Positions 13,626-14,221 of a stretch of 14,221 nt of DNA are shown in pieces. The notes under the pieces were generated by a model, which worked only from the letters and a program-made list of their open reading frames with translations, was not told the origin of the DNA and made no database searches. A program made the translations under genes and the position numbers. The DNA is taken from assembly GCA_002395865.1 (NCBI GenBank), contig DGVE01000160.1:1-14221 (forward strand), read 5' to 3'. This DNA comes from Lachnospiraceae bacterium UBA4292. GTDB lineage: Bacteria > Bacillota > Clostridia > Lachnospirales > Lachnospiraceae. Numbering within the stretch: the stretch's first letter is position 1; each line of letters starts with the position of its first letter.

Positions 13626-14221
13626 TTATCTGACATCGTCAACTGCTTTCATCATCGCATTCATTAGATCCGGGTACGCCCAGCTCATGTTAAGGCCCTT
13701 AGTCCTCAGAAGTCCGAAGCGCTCTCCGTTGCCCGAGAAGCTGTGGTTGTCCCACCAGCACACAGGCACTCCGATCGCCCCGGCGGCCCTCACATAGTAG
13801 TCCACCCATTTTACGCGCTCCGCCTCGTTGCTCTTGTTCATGGCTCCGTACTCGCCGATGATAACGGGAACGCCCTTGCTTATAAACAGCTCATTTATAT
13901 CCTTCATGAGGGTATCGATATCGCGTGTGTCGTTATTCCACTTGTCGGTACCGCTCTTATCGAGCGCGAAGCTGTAGGGAATGTACGCGTGGACGGATAT
14001 TATCAGGTGGTCATCGTCGGGGTTGGGAAGCTCGATGGCCTTTAAGTTCACCGTGGACGAGCTGGCCGCGTAGCCTGTGATCATGAGGAAACGCTTCTCA
14101 TTCTTGCCGCCGAGCCCTCTTACTGTATCGTAGAAGACCTTCTCGAGCCTGTTGACTACCGCTCTCGAAGCATCGTCGCCGTACCACTCATTGCCCGCGC
14201 CGACCTTTCTCGGCTCGTTCA
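13626..14221 (-). CDS. GH5 family glycoside hydrolase (cellulase/endoglucanase-like), C-terminal part
   Basis: The frame is open from the right edge, so only the last 197 residues are visible and the true start and any signal peptide lie outside. The first complete codons read NEPR, the GH5 motif holding the acid/base Glu (14214-14216), followed by VGAGNEWYG, a context typical of subfamily GH5_4. Further on are the active-site HAYIPYSFAL segment, the nucleophile in IIGEYGA (Glu codon 13851-13853, 121 residues after the acid/base Glu) and the substrate-binding VCWWDNHSF. This enzyme class retains stereochemistry and cuts beta-1,4-glucans, xyloglucan or mixed-linkage glucan, usually outside the cell. 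No dockerin or binding module follows the catalytic domain. A partner coiled-coil gene starts 11 nt downstream. Subfamily assignment is by recognition only. Confidence 0.9.
   Translation of the reverse strand, partial: NEPRKVGAGNEWYGDDASRAVVNRLEKVFYDTVRGLGGKNEKRFLMITGYAASSSTVNLKAIELPNPDDDHLIISVHAYIPYSFALDKSGTDKWNNDTRDIDTLMKDINELFISKGVPVIIGEYGAMNKSNEAERVKWVDYYVRAAGAIGVPVCWWDNHSFSGNGERFGLLRTKGLNMSWAYPDLMNAMMKAVDDVR

Noticed and set aside
1..14221. CRISPR array, phage genes, insertion sequences, toxin-antitoxin or other defence systems
   Set aside because: No regularly spaced repeats, transposase or integrase motifs, terminal inverted repeats or target-site duplications were seen on either strand.

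Overview
The window looks like the chromosome of a Clostridia-class Firmicute, most plausibly a Lachnospiraceae-like gut or rumen bacterium. The pointers are sigma-A type promoters, strong GGAGG ribosome binding sites, a T-box riboswitch, the TIGR01906/DUF1461 membrane domain otherwise found in Gram-positive bacteria, a heterodimeric ABC exporter of the TM287/288 type, and a GH5 cellulase-like gene. GC content looks moderate to fairly high by eye. This taxonomic placement is inference. No phage, insertion sequence, CRISPR array or recognisable defence system is visible.

Layout, left to right. A truncated tRNA-Lys(CTT) leaves the window leftward from a near-consensus promoter. A PF01594 (AI-2E family) membrane protein reads rightward and converges, across a shared hairpin, on leftward trmB. 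trmB and the next gene diverge from back-to-back promoters. The rightward gene (2357-4339) is the most unusual one: a four-helix TIGR01906/DUF1461 membrane domain fused in frame to a complete D-Ala-D-Ala carboxypeptidase (S11) with its own signal-like segment and a C-terminal membrane anchor. A bidirectional terminator separates it from a leftward pair: a polyprenyl glycosylphosphotransferase followed by a DEDDh exonuclease that starts at TTG and ends in a Cys-rich, zinc-ribbon-like module.

From 6860 to the right end everything reads leftward. leuA (2-isopropylmalate synthase, long 'yeast-type' form) is preceded by a leucine T-box leader of about 320 nt with a CUC specifier. Upstream of that lies a tightly packed, apparently co-transcribed row: a partial GH5 glycosidase (running off the right edge), a 72-residue coiled-coil protein, two ABC exporter half-transporters forming a heterodimer with one degenerate ATP site, and the MTA/SAH nucleosidase, which is closed by a hairpin terminator.

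Functionally the window is mostly housekeeping: tRNA modification, peptidoglycan trimming, exopolysaccharide initiation, leucine synthesis under tRNA-Leu control, recycling of SAM by-products, efflux and plant-polysaccharide breakdown. I found no clear new multi-gene system. The items most worth following up are the DUF1461-carboxypeptidase fusion, the exonuclease with a C-terminal metal-binding module coupled to a sugar transferase, and the GH5/coiled-coil/ABC-exporter/MTAN gene order.
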